A DNA stretch of 37,755 nucleotides from a virus: the IMG/VR virus record IMGVR_UViG_3300025117_000152, positions 1 to 37,755 of that record; one strand, given 5' to 3'. Shown one piece after another: positions 31,074 through 37,189 of the stretch. Numbering within the stretch: the first letter of the stretch is position 1; every line of letters starts with the position of its first letter. Made by a program: the position numbers and the translations under genes. The notes below the pieces were generated by a model that did no database searches, had not been told where the DNA came from, and saw only the letters and a list, made by a program, of their open reading frames with translations.

Positions 31074-31140
31074 CGGAACCCAGGCCAAGGACGGCAGTTT
31101 CGTATCAATTGAACCAGACACATAGAGAGGGGTTTCGGGG

Positions 31141-31281
31141 ATGAGCGACTTAGACGACCTGTTTAGGTTAGGGACAACGGTTTATGTTGTAGGAATCCGC
31201 AAATGGTACAACCCGATGCGCTGGATTAAGGGGCCGTTATACAGAAATAGGATTGCTAATAAAGACTTTTTCAAGCCTTAG
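31141..31281 (+). CDS. 46-aa hypothetical protein
   Basis: ATG at 31141; upstream GAGAGGGGTTTCGGGG contains the ribosome site. MSDLDDLFRLGTTVYVVGIR then WYNPMRWIKGPLYRNRIANK. Unknown. Confidence 0.45.
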   Translation: MSDLDDLFRLGTTVYVVGIRKWYNPMRWIKGPLYRNRIANKDFFKP

Positions 31282-31332
31282 GGTTTAACCAACCGCCCCG
31301 GAAATGTAGAAGCGATATACGGAGAGGAAGAA

Positions 31333-31638
31333 ATGAGCACAGAGACAAAGACAGGTGGGCCGGCGTTTCCGCTGCCGTTTATTTATGACCCTGAACGCGG
31401 GGCTTGTGGACTGTATGTAGACGCTCAAAACGCTGGCGCTGCTACTGGCGTCACAGTCCGTGATTACATTGCTATCAGGGCGATGCGTTCTCAGCCTTTA
31501 TTTCCGTCGAATATATGGCAGGCGCTGCGATGGGCTATTGGTCTAACTTACAACCCGGCGAGTTTTTCCCCGGAGGAAGACGCGAAGATTGCATATAGGC
31601 ACGCCGACGCCATGATAAAGGAGCGTGCCAAGCCATGA
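31333..31638 (+). CDS. Conserved phage protein (GGPAFP family)
   Basis: 101 residues. TGGPAFPLPF, TGVTVRDYIAIRAM and AYRHADAMIKERAKP are the three blocks of a very common small phage protein family of unknown function. AGAGGAAGAA precedes the ATG. Confidence 0.65.
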   Translation: MSTETKTGGPAFPLPFIYDPERGACGLYVDAQNAGAATGVTVRDYIAIRAMRSQPLFPSNIWQALRWAIGLTYNPASFSPEEDAKIAYRHADAMIKERAKP

Positions 31639-31928
31639 CCGACCTAAACCTATCCGCCATCGTCCTTGGCGATGATCCGAGTCAGACCGCGCCCTTATGC
31701 AACGGTACTGCGCGGGAGATTATCGACTATGCGAGAGAGTTGCAGCGGCGCCTTTTGCGAACCTGCACATGGAAGTGTGAAGATTTTGAGCAAGAGATAT
31801 GGGAATCTGATTGCGGTATTGCATGGTCGTTCATCGACGGTGGGCCAGATGAAAATGGCTGCAATTATTGTTACCGATGTGGCGGGAAATTGCTTGTAGC
31901 TAGGCCGACGAAGGAGAAACCGGAATGA
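31635..31928 (+). CDS. Zinc-ribbon phage protein
   Basis: 97 residues, ATGA overlap. CTWKCEDFEQEIWESDCG and GCNYCYRCGGKLLVARP supply six Cys; the second pair is a classical zinc ribbon. Family common in phage accessory operons, function unknown. Confidence 0.6.
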   Translation: MTDLNLSAIVLGDDPSQTAPLCNGTAREIIDYARELQRRLLRTCTWKCEDFEQEIWESDCGIAWSFIDGGPDENGCNYCYRCGGKLLVARPTKEKPE

Positions 31929-32113
31929 GCGTGAAACATAAGCAAGGTGATTTTGTTCATATTTGTGCCGGACCACATACCGGAATGATGGCGCGGATAC
32001 GATTGACTGATGGGAAAGAGGCGTTATTGGAAGGTGAGGGTCGGAATGCAGGCGTGGTTGTTAGCCTTAAATTTTGTACTCCGCCTCCAGCAGCGAAGGA
32101 GAAACCGGAATGA
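31925..32113 (+). CDS. 62-aa KOW-like protein
   Basis: MSVKHKQGDFVHICAGPHTG then MMARIRLTDGKEALLEGEGR. The GDxVxIxxGPxxGxxARI order resembles a KOW motif and a small SH3-like barrel. Possible RNA or ribosome binding, by motif only. Confidence 0.5.
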   Translation: MSVKHKQGDFVHICAGPHTGMMARIRLTDGKEALLEGEGRNAGVVVSLKFCTPPPAAKEKPE

Positions 32114-32553
32114 GTGAGATACTAAACAAGCCCATGATTGACGCGATGATAACTAAGTTCCTGTCGTGGAAATTGCCGGATGATTTCTCGCCGGACTGCG
32201 GGATTAAGTTCGCTGCGCCAGTAAATGACTGGCCTGTAGGTACGAACCTGTTTACAGGCCAACAAGCACGCGCAATGATCGAGCATATGCTTTCCGACTG
32301 CATGGTGATTCATATGACTGAGGATCAGGCCGATGCAGCTTTGGCGCACGGGCATTACCTGGAGCAGCGACTTGCAGAAGCCGAAGCCACCACCCAGAGC
32401 GCCATTGATTACCGAGCTGATGAACTAGCCAATGCGGCGATTCGCGGGAATGAAGCCTATGCCGACTTGCAGGCCAAGCTAGCCGAAGCGGAAGCGAGGA
32501 TTGTGGAGCTTGAGGGTGCTGTAGTGTATAATTGCGGGCAACGGAAGGACTAG
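32110..32553 (+). CDS. Phage protein with coiled-coil C-terminus
   Basis: 147 residues from the ATG at 32110 (ATGA overlap). KFLSWKLPDDFSPDCGIKF and NDWPVGTNLFTGQQARAMIE form a domain common in phages, then helices rich in Glu and Ala (QRLAEAEATTQSAIDYRADE, LQAKLAEAEARIVELEGAV). Function unknown. Confidence 0.6.
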   Translation: MSEILNKPMIDAMITKFLSWKLPDDFSPDCGIKFAAPVNDWPVGTNLFTGQQARAMIEHMLSDCMVIHMTEDQADAALAHGHYLEQRLAEAEATTQSAIDYRADELANAAIRGNEAYADLQAKLAEAEARIVELEGAVVYNCGQRKD

Positions 32554-32603
32554 GAATCCTCCCGCCACCCTAATCACTACCAACCTGTTTCGGAGGTTCG
32601 GCA

Positions 32604-33122
32604 ATGACTGCGAAGAAGCATAGCACTCTCACGCAAGAACGGCTTAAAGAATTACTGCATTATGATCCTGAGGCTGGGGTTTTTACTTGGCTTGTTAGAT
32701 CAGCGCAACGCATTAAGGTAGGTGACGAAACTGGATACCAACATCCTTCTTCTGGATATATATACATAAGGGTTTGCGGAAAGTTATATAGAGCGCATCG
32801 CCTAGCTTTTCTATATATGCTAGGAGAATTTCCTCCTAATGATGTGGATCACCGCGACGGATGTCCTAGCAATAATAAATGGAAAAATCTCAGGCATTCA
32901 ACCGACTCAGAGAATCAGCAAAATAGAAAATTATCTTCAAGCAATAAAACTGGGTTTACTGGAGTTAGCTATAACAATCGGCGGCGTAAATTTGTGTCTA
33001 CCATCCGTATTAGCAAAAAGAATCGCTGTCTTGGGTACTTTAACACTGCCGAAGAAGCGAACATCGCCTATTGCAAAGCAAAGGCAAAGCACCACGCCTT
33101 TCAGCCAGTCCCGCGAACCTAA
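32604..33122 (+). CDS. HNH endonuclease with AP2 domain (copy 2)
   Basis: 172 residues, the same layout as the gene at 14056-14580: ERLKELLHYDPEAGVFTWLV, HRLAFLYMLGEFPPNDVDHR, SNNKWKNLRHSTDSENQQNR, NKTGFTGVSYNNRRRKF and LGYFNTAEEANIAYCKAK. Markedly AT-richer than its neighbours, a sign of separate origin. Free-standing homing endonuclease is likely. Confidence 0.85.
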   Translation: MTAKKHSTLTQERLKELLHYDPEAGVFTWLVRSAQRIKVGDETGYQHPSSGYIYIRVCGKLYRAHRLAFLYMLGEFPPNDVDHRDGCPSNNKWKNLRHSTDSENQQNRKLSSSNKTGFTGVSYNNRRRKFVSTIRISKKNRCLGYFNTAEEANIAYCKAKAKHHAFQPVPRT

Positions 33123-33144
33123 TTACTTTCCTAACGGTGAAATT

Positions 33145-33384
33145 ATGAACAGCATACAGAAAATTATCGAAGAGATGCGACACGAGGCGCGAATTATTCG
33201 CGGCCTTGGCGTTGAGCAAACTATTGGAATAGCTATCGGACTTGAGCAGTACGCCGACCGCCTTGAGGCGTTGATGGGCGAGCCGGTGGCATGGACTGAT
33301 CCTGATGGTGATTTTTATCGAGAAAAGCCACCAGAAAACTGGATGCCGATACCGCTCTATGCACTGAAGGGTGAGGGGGAATGA
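33145..33384 (+). CDS. 79-aa hypothetical protein
   Basis: ATG at 33145. MNSIQKIIEEMRHEARIIRG, LEQYADRLEALMGEPVAWTD and NWMPIPLYAL. The last part (PVAWTDPDG to PLYAL) is a common tail of small phage proteins. Function unknown. Confidence 0.5.
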   Translation: MNSIQKIIEEMRHEARIIRGLGVEQTIGIAIGLEQYADRLEALMGEPVAWTDPDGDFYREKPPENWMPIPLYALKGEGE

Positions 33385-33533
33385 TGGTTAGCGCAGACGC
33401 CATGTTTATAGTATTTAATATGTTTGTTGCGACGGGCTTTATTCTTTCAGAAAACAAAGGGTCTGTGTATGCGGCGGTAATTGTTTTAGAAATTATCTAC
33501 CTTATCGGGTTTATTATCTTGTGTTACACCTAG
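33381..33533 (+). CDS. 50-aa two-helix membrane protein
   Basis: ATGA overlap at 33381; a second ATG follows at once. Hydrophobic helices DAMFIVFNMFVATGFIL and AAVIVLEIIYLIGFIILCYT. Unknown function. Confidence 0.5.
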   Translation: MMVSADAMFIVFNMFVATGFILSENKGSVYAAVIVLEIIYLIGFIILCYT

Positions 33534-33561
33534 TTATGCATCGTGATTGCGAGGGGAAACT

Positions 33562-33792
33562 ATGAAACTGTTCGTGTGGTGCGATCCGTACCAAGTGACT
33601 TACGGCTCCGCGATGGTGTTTGCTGTTGCGGCTACCGAGGCGGCGGCCAAGAAGCAAGCCACAAAAGGGCTGGCGTACAAGTACGGGAAATACCGGCAAG
33701 ACGGAAGCATGGCTGATTTGGCTGGCAGACTTGGGAAGCCTGACCGCGTTGTCGATCTTCCGTGCGCCGAGTGGCACGAGTGGTCGGAGTAA
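33562..33792 (+). CDS. 76-aa hypothetical protein
   Basis: ATG at 33562 with GAGGGG 5 nt upstream. MKLFVWCDPYQVTYGSAMVF then AAATEAAAKKQATKGLAYKY and PDRVVDLPCAEWHEWSE. The pattern recurs in phages; no role known. It is the last gene before the attC-like element. Confidence 0.55.
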   Translation: MKLFVWCDPYQVTYGSAMVFAVAATEAAAKKQATKGLAYKYGKYRQDGSMADLAGRLGKPDRVVDLPCAEWHEWSE

Positions 33793-33796
33793 CGAT

Positions 33797-33849
33797 GCAT
33801 AACGCCAGCTTCAGCGGCGCGTAGCGTCCGCTGGGAGCACTTGTTAGCT
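33797..33849 (+). repeat. attC-like imperfect palindrome
   Basis: Outer boxes GCATAAC (33797-33803) and GTTAGCT (33843-33849) enclose a stem, GCTTCAGCGG (33808-33817) against CCGCTGGGAGC (33828-33838), with one unpaired G and a 10-nt loop. Simple outer boxes, unpaired spacers and a bulged base in the stem are the layout of integron cassette recombination sites. It ends 23 nt before the methyltransferase start. The right-hand box is not a perfect GTTRRRY. Confidence 0.45.
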
Positions 33850-33872
33850 TAATGTTTTTATTGTGAGGCACG

Positions 33873-34679
33873 ATGAATGAGTTGGCACTTTTCGCGGGCG
33901 CTGGAGGAGGAATACTCGGCGGCAAACTGCTTGGGTGGAGAACAGTCTGCGCCGTGGAACTCAATACCTTTTGCGCGCGACGACTCATGCAGCGCCAAAA
34001 TGAAGGACACTTGGCACCATTCCCCATTTGGGATGATGTTTGTACCTTTACTGGAAAACCATGGCGCGGCATTGTTGACGTGGTATCTGGAGGTTTCCCC
34101 TGTCAAGATATCAGCGCGGCGGGCGCAGGCGCAGGACTTGACGGCGAACGAAGCGGGCTCTGGTCGCATATGGCGCGGATCATTGGCGAAGTACGACCCC
34201 GTTACGCATACGTGGAAAACTCGCCAGTTCTCACTTCTCGGGGGCTCGACAGAGTTCTCGGAGACCTGGCCAAGATGGGGTTTGATGCGCGATGGGGAGT
34301 TATATCTGCTGCCGATGTCGGAGCGCACCATTTGCGAGAGAGAATCTGGATTGTTGCCAACGCCAACAGTATGCGGGAACTACAACCGGAAAGGTGCGAG
34401 CCCAACATCAGGGGATGGGCTGATAACTGCTCTACGCAAGATGTGGCCGACGATGCTGGCCAGAGACTCACGGACGGTTCGGGGGGGGCGAGATCGATGA
34501 ACTCTTTGGGGACGGAACCGCTGATAACGCAAGTTGCGGAAGCGGAAAATCAAACCGATGGCCGATTGAACCCGACGTGGGTCGAATGGTTCATGGGGTG
34601 GCCAATGGGGTGGACAGATTGCGAGCCCTTGGAAACGGACAGGTTCCGCGAGTGGTTGCAGCAGCATGGCGGATATTAA
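33873..34679 (+). CDS. Cytosine-5 DNA methyltransferase, C-terminus out of frame
   Basis: Motif I LFAGAGGGILGGKLLG, motif IV GGFPCQDISAAG with the catalytic Cys, motif VI ENSP and motif VIII RERIWIV are all in frame. After the G8 tract at 34481 the frame yields the C-terminus of another family. The expected motif X (LGNGQVPRVVAAAWRIL) and target region (WPIEPDVGRMVHGVANGVDR) are present in the -1 frame, ending at 34687. One added base in the tract, or a -1 slip there, gives a normal protein of about 271 residues. The ribosome site TGAGG precedes the ATG. Confidence 0.85.
   Translation: MNELALFAGAGGGILGGKLLGWRTVCAVELNTFCARRLMQRQNEGHLAPFPIWDDVCTFTGKPWRGIVDVVSGGFPCQDISAAGAGAGLDGERSGLWSHMARIIGEVRPRYAYVENSPVLTSRGLDRVLGDLAKMGFDARWGVISAADVGAHHLRERIWIVANANSMRELQPERCEPNIRGWADNCSTQDVADDAGQRLTDGSGGARSMNSLGTEPLITQVAEAENQTDGRLNPTWVEWFMGWPMGWTDCEPLETDRFREWLQQHGGY
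33877..34500 (+). CDS. Overlapping second-frame protein of a known phage family
   Basis: The +1 frame inside the methyltransferase gene is open for 207 codons from an ATG 4 nt after the methyltransferase ATG. MSWHFSRALEEEYSAANCLG, RIWRGSLAKYDPVTHTWKT, STEFSETWPRWGLMRDGELY and SGLLPTPTVCGNYNRKGASP match a family I know as phage hypothetical proteins beside C5 methyltransferases. That family's usual C-terminus (NPTWVEWFMGWPMGWT) lies in the methyltransferase frame after the G8 tract, ending at 34679. The same -1 change restores both. Function is unknown. Confidence 0.6.
   Translation: MSWHFSRALEEEYSAANCLGGEQSAPWNSIPFARDDSCSAKMKDTWHHSPFGMMFVPLLENHGAALLTWYLEVSPVKISARRAQAQDLTANEAGSGRIWRGSLAKYDPVTHTWKTRQFSLLGGSTEFSETWPRWGLMRDGELYLLPMSERTICERESGLLPTPTVCGNYNRKGASPTSGDGLITALRKMWPTMLARDSRTVRGGRDR
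34481..34488 (+). repeat. G8 homopolymer at the junction of the dual-coding frames
   Basis: Eight consecutive G. With nine G (or six), both overlapping genes read through to their expected C-termini; with eight, both are broken. See findings. Confidence 0.9.
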
Positions 34680-34680
34680 C

Positions 34681-34692
34681 AAGCTAACAAGT
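34681..34692. repeat. 12-bp inverted copy of the repeat before the methyltransferase gene
   Basis: AAGCTAACAAGT is the exact reverse complement of ACTTGTTAGCTT at 33839-33850. The pair flanks the methyltransferase locus, and this copy covers the last codons of the -1 frame. Confidence 0.75.
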
Positions 34693-34693
34693 A

Positions 34694-34717
34694 TTAGGGA
34701 GCTTTTAGGCTCCCTAA
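34694..34717. terminator. Bidirectional hairpin between convergent operons
   Basis: TTAGGGAGC-TTTTAG-GCTCCCTAA, a perfect 9-bp stem. No long U-run on either side, but it lies between the rightward methyltransferase and the leftward spanin genes, where a shared terminator is expected. Confidence 0.55.
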
Positions 34718-34747
34718 CACCCGGATCTCTGGATTTTGGGGTGCTAG

Positions 34748-34999
34748 CTACCGAACTGCCGCCCGGTCCGAATTCGCCCGCTCGATAGTCTCAAGTAGGT
34801 GCTCTGTCCATTTCCACAGCGCCCCGTTCGTGTCCCCGGTTAATTCAGGGATCGGCAGCGGGTCCGTGTACATTGCCGGGACTGTCGGGCACGGGGTTAC
34901 AATCTGCGCGGTACTCGCACAGCCGACTAACAATAAAATCAGGCAAACGAGTAGTATCCCAAGTAGCAACGTCCGGGTCTCTAGCGAGAGCGGCCTCAT
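34748..34999 (-). CDS. Outer-membrane spanin lipoprotein (Rz1-like)
   Basis: 83 residues. A hydrophobic signal LLLGILLVCLILLLVGC ends in a lipobox with Cys27; the mature part is Pro-containing (TPCPTVPAMYTDPLPIPEL). The start lies inside the Rz-like gene in another frame and the end extends past it, a usual spanin arrangement. With the inner spanin it fuses the membranes at lysis. Confidence 0.8.
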   Translation of the reverse strand: MRPLSLETRTLLLGILLVCLILLLVGCASTAQIVTPCPTVPAMYTDPLPIPELTGDTNGALWKWTEHLLETIERANSDRAAVR

Positions 35000-35246
35000 A
35001 GTCTTTAACCCTTTTTTCGGTGGATGATCGTAGCTTGGCGTATTGATTGGCGCTGTCCGAGAGCTTCTTAGTCAGTCCGTTGGCGTAGGCGTTCTGAGCT
35101 TCGAGAGCCAGCTTGTAGGCGTCCACCTGGGCCGCAAGGTTCACATCCACCCCATCGCTGCGACCTTTGAGGTACGCGCCTCCCAGGGCCGCTGAGAAGG
35201 TCAGGAACGCGGCCAGGATCAGGTAGGGGTTTGGCAGCCCGAGCAT
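34845..35246 (-). CDS. Inner-membrane spanin (Rz-like)
   Basis: 133 residues from the ATG at 35246, coupled to the upstream stop (TAATG). N-terminal membrane helix (YLILAAFLTFSAALGGAYL), then a periplasmic coiled coil (LAAQVDAYKLALEAQNAYAN to STEKRVKDYEAAL). It pairs with the Rz1-like lipoprotein encoded in the overlapping frame. Confidence 0.75.
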   Translation of the reverse strand: MLGLPNPYLILAAFLTFSAALGGAYLKGRSDGVDVNLAAQVDAYKLALEAQNAYANGLTKKLSDSANQYAKLRSSTEKRVKDYEAALARDPDVATWDTTRLPDFIVSRLCEYRADCNPVPDSPGNVHGPAADP

Positions 35247-35464
35247 TATCTGACGGCTTGCGAAGTAATCGCCCTGAACATGTAGTCCACACCCTTGATC
35301 CCGGCGATGACCAGCCCCGAAGTACCCGGATGGTCTTGCAGCGCCAGAGCCAACCATTGCTGGGCATCCGGCAGAACAAACACCGCCATACCCGCTGTTA
35401 TCCCAATCAGGTTCCACACCTGGGACTTACTGACAGTTCCGTCTTCTTTGAATAATTTAATCAT
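35246..35464 (-). CDS. Small membrane protein, holin candidate
   Basis: 72 residues with two moderately hydrophobic segments (VWNLIGITAGMAVFVLPDA and SGLVIAGIKGVDYMFRAI). Position just before the spanins suggests a holin or its partner. Segment hydrophobicity is modest, so this rests mainly on context. Confidence 0.5.
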   Translation of the reverse strand: MIKLFKEDGTVSKSQVWNLIGITAGMAVFVLPDAQQWLALALQDHPGTSGLVIAGIKGVDYMFRAITSQAVR

Positions 35465-35466
35465 CG

Positions 35467-35721
35467 CTACCCCCTGTCCGCTTTCTTATCCAACTTGTCT
35501 TCGATCCGATGCAGAAGCGCAAAAACGTCCCGCATCGCTTCAGTCAGTTCCGGCCGCTTGACGTACTCACCCGCGACAAGAATCTCGATCTCACCGACTT
35601 TATCCGCCAGTACCCTGTCCGCCTGCTGTAGGTCTCGCATCGCCTGCCAAATGTTGTTCAGAATGAATCCGGCCAACGCCCCGAATCCGGCGAATATCCA
35701 GTTAATTATTGTCTGATCCAC
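35467..35721 (-). CDS. Membrane-anchored coiled-coil protein of the lysis cassette
   Basis: 84 residues from the GTG at 35721, 8 nt after the upstream stop, with TAGGG before it. One membrane helix (IINWIFAGFGALAGFILNNI), then helices RDLQQADRVLADKVGEIEIL and AMRDVFALLHRIEDKLDKKA. Such proteins are frequent in lysis regions of P22-like phages. An alternative holin component. Confidence 0.55.
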   Translation of the reverse strand: MDQTIINWIFAGFGALAGFILNNIWQAMRDLQQADRVLADKVGEIEILVAGEYVKRPELTEAMRDVFALLHRIEDKLDKKADRG

Positions 35722-35729
35722 GCGATGCC

Positions 35730-36128
35730 CTACGGTAGTTTGATAACAGTGCCGGTAACATTGGCCGGCGGACTTGACGTGGTATCGCAAGCGATATTTG
35801 ACCAAGACAAGCTACTAACACTGTCCGCTATCCGAACAGCCTTGGCCCTGGCGCACAACTTCTCTCCGGGCGTTCCTGAATAGATATGAACACGTTTACT
35901 GTCTGTGCCAGGCGAGTCTGGTGAGATCGCCGTCCACGGGCCGGTGCTTGTCGGCGCAAGCTGAATCCGAATATCAACTGCTGCACCGGCTGGATGTGGA
36001 TTCCAAGTTATTACCGCATCTGCCGCCTTCACATCTTCCGCCACCAAAAACAGGACAATCCCGACAATCATCAGGACAATCGAACCGAGTAGCAGGCTGC
36101 ATAATCGGCTGTAGTCTAAGTTCCGCAT
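35730..36128 (-). CDS. Membrane-anchored fibronectin-like protein
   Basis: 132 residues. N-terminal membrane segment (LCSLLLGSIVLMIVGIVLFL), then an Ig/FN3-like beta domain (DAVITWNPHPAGAAVDIRI, GTPGEKLCARAKAVRIAD, SLSWSNIACDTT). Probably periplasmic, tethered to the inner membrane. Placed between amidase and holin-type genes. Role unknown. Confidence 0.55.
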   Translation of the reverse strand: MRNLDYSRLCSLLLGSIVLMIVGIVLFLVAEDVKAADAVITWNPHPAGAAVDIRIQLAPTSTGPWTAISPDSPGTDSKRVHIYSGTPGEKLCARAKAVRIADSVSSLSWSNIACDTTSSPPANVTGTVIKLP

Positions 36129-36147
36129 AACACCCCCTAGAGAAAAT

Positions 36148-36609
36148 CTAACTCACCGCCATTGCTAACCAAACCCGCACATCAAAGCACGGGCACTCTT
36201 TCATCCATTCGTGTTTCTCGATAACGCCATCGCCGTCAACGTCAGGCGAAAGGTCGCGGTGCCCAACAATCTGCGCGTTCGGGGCCGTGCTGTGCAGGCT
36301 GGACAGCAGCGCACGCAAGGCCGTGTATTGTGCGGGCGTGAAGTTGTCCTCGCCCTTGCCGTCATTGCCCAAACCACCCACCAGGCACACGCCCCACGAA
36401 TGGTAGTTGTGCCCCTTGGTGTGTGCGCCGGGTTGCGTCAGCGCCCGTCCGCCCTGTATATGACCGGCGCGGGTGATGACGTAGTGGTAGCCGCAGCCGT
36501 TCCAGCCACGGCCACGGTGCCATCGATCGATCTCGGCGATGTCAATATCTTGGGCTGCGCGTGTTGCCGAGCAATGCACGACGATGTATGCAATATCGTT
36601 AGGATTCAT
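36148..36609 (-). CDS. Endolysin: N-acetylmuramoyl-L-alanine amidase, T7 lysozyme-like
   Basis: 153 residues. Zinc ligands by alignment to T7 lysozyme: His12 (VVHCSAT), His117 (VGHRDLS) and Cys139 (ECPCFD); Lys137 matches the catalytic Lys. GYHYVITRAGHIQGGR and HSWGVCLVGGLG are family blocks. DVDGDGVIEKHEW looks like an EF-hand-type Ca-binding insert, seen in related phage amidases. No signal peptide, so it needs a holin. Confidence 0.92.
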   Translation of the reverse strand: MNPNDIAYIVVHCSATRAAQDIDIAEIDRWHRGRGWNGCGYHYVITRAGHIQGGRALTQPGAHTKGHNYHSWGVCLVGGLGNDGKGEDNFTPAQYTALRALLSSLHSTAPNAQIVGHRDLSPDVDGDGVIEKHEWMKECPCFDVRVWLAMAVS

Positions 36610-36683
36610 CGGATTTATTGCCCCTGTTCCTGGTCGATTTCAGGCGTTAAGCCCTCAAGGTTGCGGGGCATGGCGCCTCCAAT

Positions 36684-36706
36684 AAAAAACCCGCCATTTG
36701 GCGGGT
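36684..36706 (-). terminator. Intrinsic terminator upstream of the lysis operon
   Basis: Minus strand ACCCGCC-AAAT-GGCGGGT followed by T residues. It would stop leftward transcripts from the LPD38-like gene before they enter the amidase gene. Confidence 0.75.
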
Positions 36707-36767
36707 ATCGTGTTCGTGTGCTAGGCTTTTATCGCCCACTCAACAACCAAGAATGAGGGATGCCACC

Positions 36768-37040
36768 ATGCGTTATCTGATTGCACTGCTTCTGCTTGTA
36801 ACCTTCACCGCCCACGCACAACCGCCCATCCTTGTTGGTTCAGATGGGGAATATCTCGGTACGCTCAGCGGGAATAAGTACGATCCGGACTCGACTTCTA
36901 ACCCATACGGACAATATGGAAGCCGCTACAGCCCGGATTCGATCAACAATCCATACGGCAGATACGGATCACGCTACAGTAATGAGTCTGTTTCAAATCC
37001 ATACGCGACGGATGCGCCGCGAATTATTGGGCGGGATTGA
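36768..37040 (+). CDS. Exported repeat protein
   Basis: 90 residues from the ATG at 36768, after GAGGG. Signal peptide MRYLIALLLLVTFTAHAQ, then repeats of the form DSxxNPYGxYGSRYS. This layout recurs in phages of Gram-negative bacteria near lysis genes. Probably periplasmic; function unknown. Confidence 0.65.
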   Translation: MRYLIALLLLVTFTAHAQPPILVGSDGEYLGTLSGNKYDPDSTSNPYGQYGSRYSPDSINNPYGRYGSRYSNESVSNPYATDAPRIIGRD

Positions 37041-37189
37041 TGGCCGCGATAACGGCAGCAGAATTCTGGCTACTGGCCCTGTTTGGGCCGATGGCCTTCC
37101 TTCTGATCTGGGCTGCATCCGCATGGCTTAACGGCCAGACAATGGCCGAATGGTTCCGTTGCCATATCCTACGCAAGCGCCGCCGCTAA
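37040..37189 (+). CDS. 49-aa membrane protein
   Basis: ATG at 37040 overlaps the previous stop by one base. MAAITAAEFWLLALFGPMAF, a long hydrophobic helix to about residue 30, then a basic end (RCHILRKRRR). Positive-inside topology places the tail in the cytoplasm. Role unknown. It meets the convergent LPD38-like gene with a 4-nt overlap. Confidence 0.55.
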   Translation: MAAITAAEFWLLALFGPMAFLLIWAASAWLNGQTMAEWFRCHILRKRRR

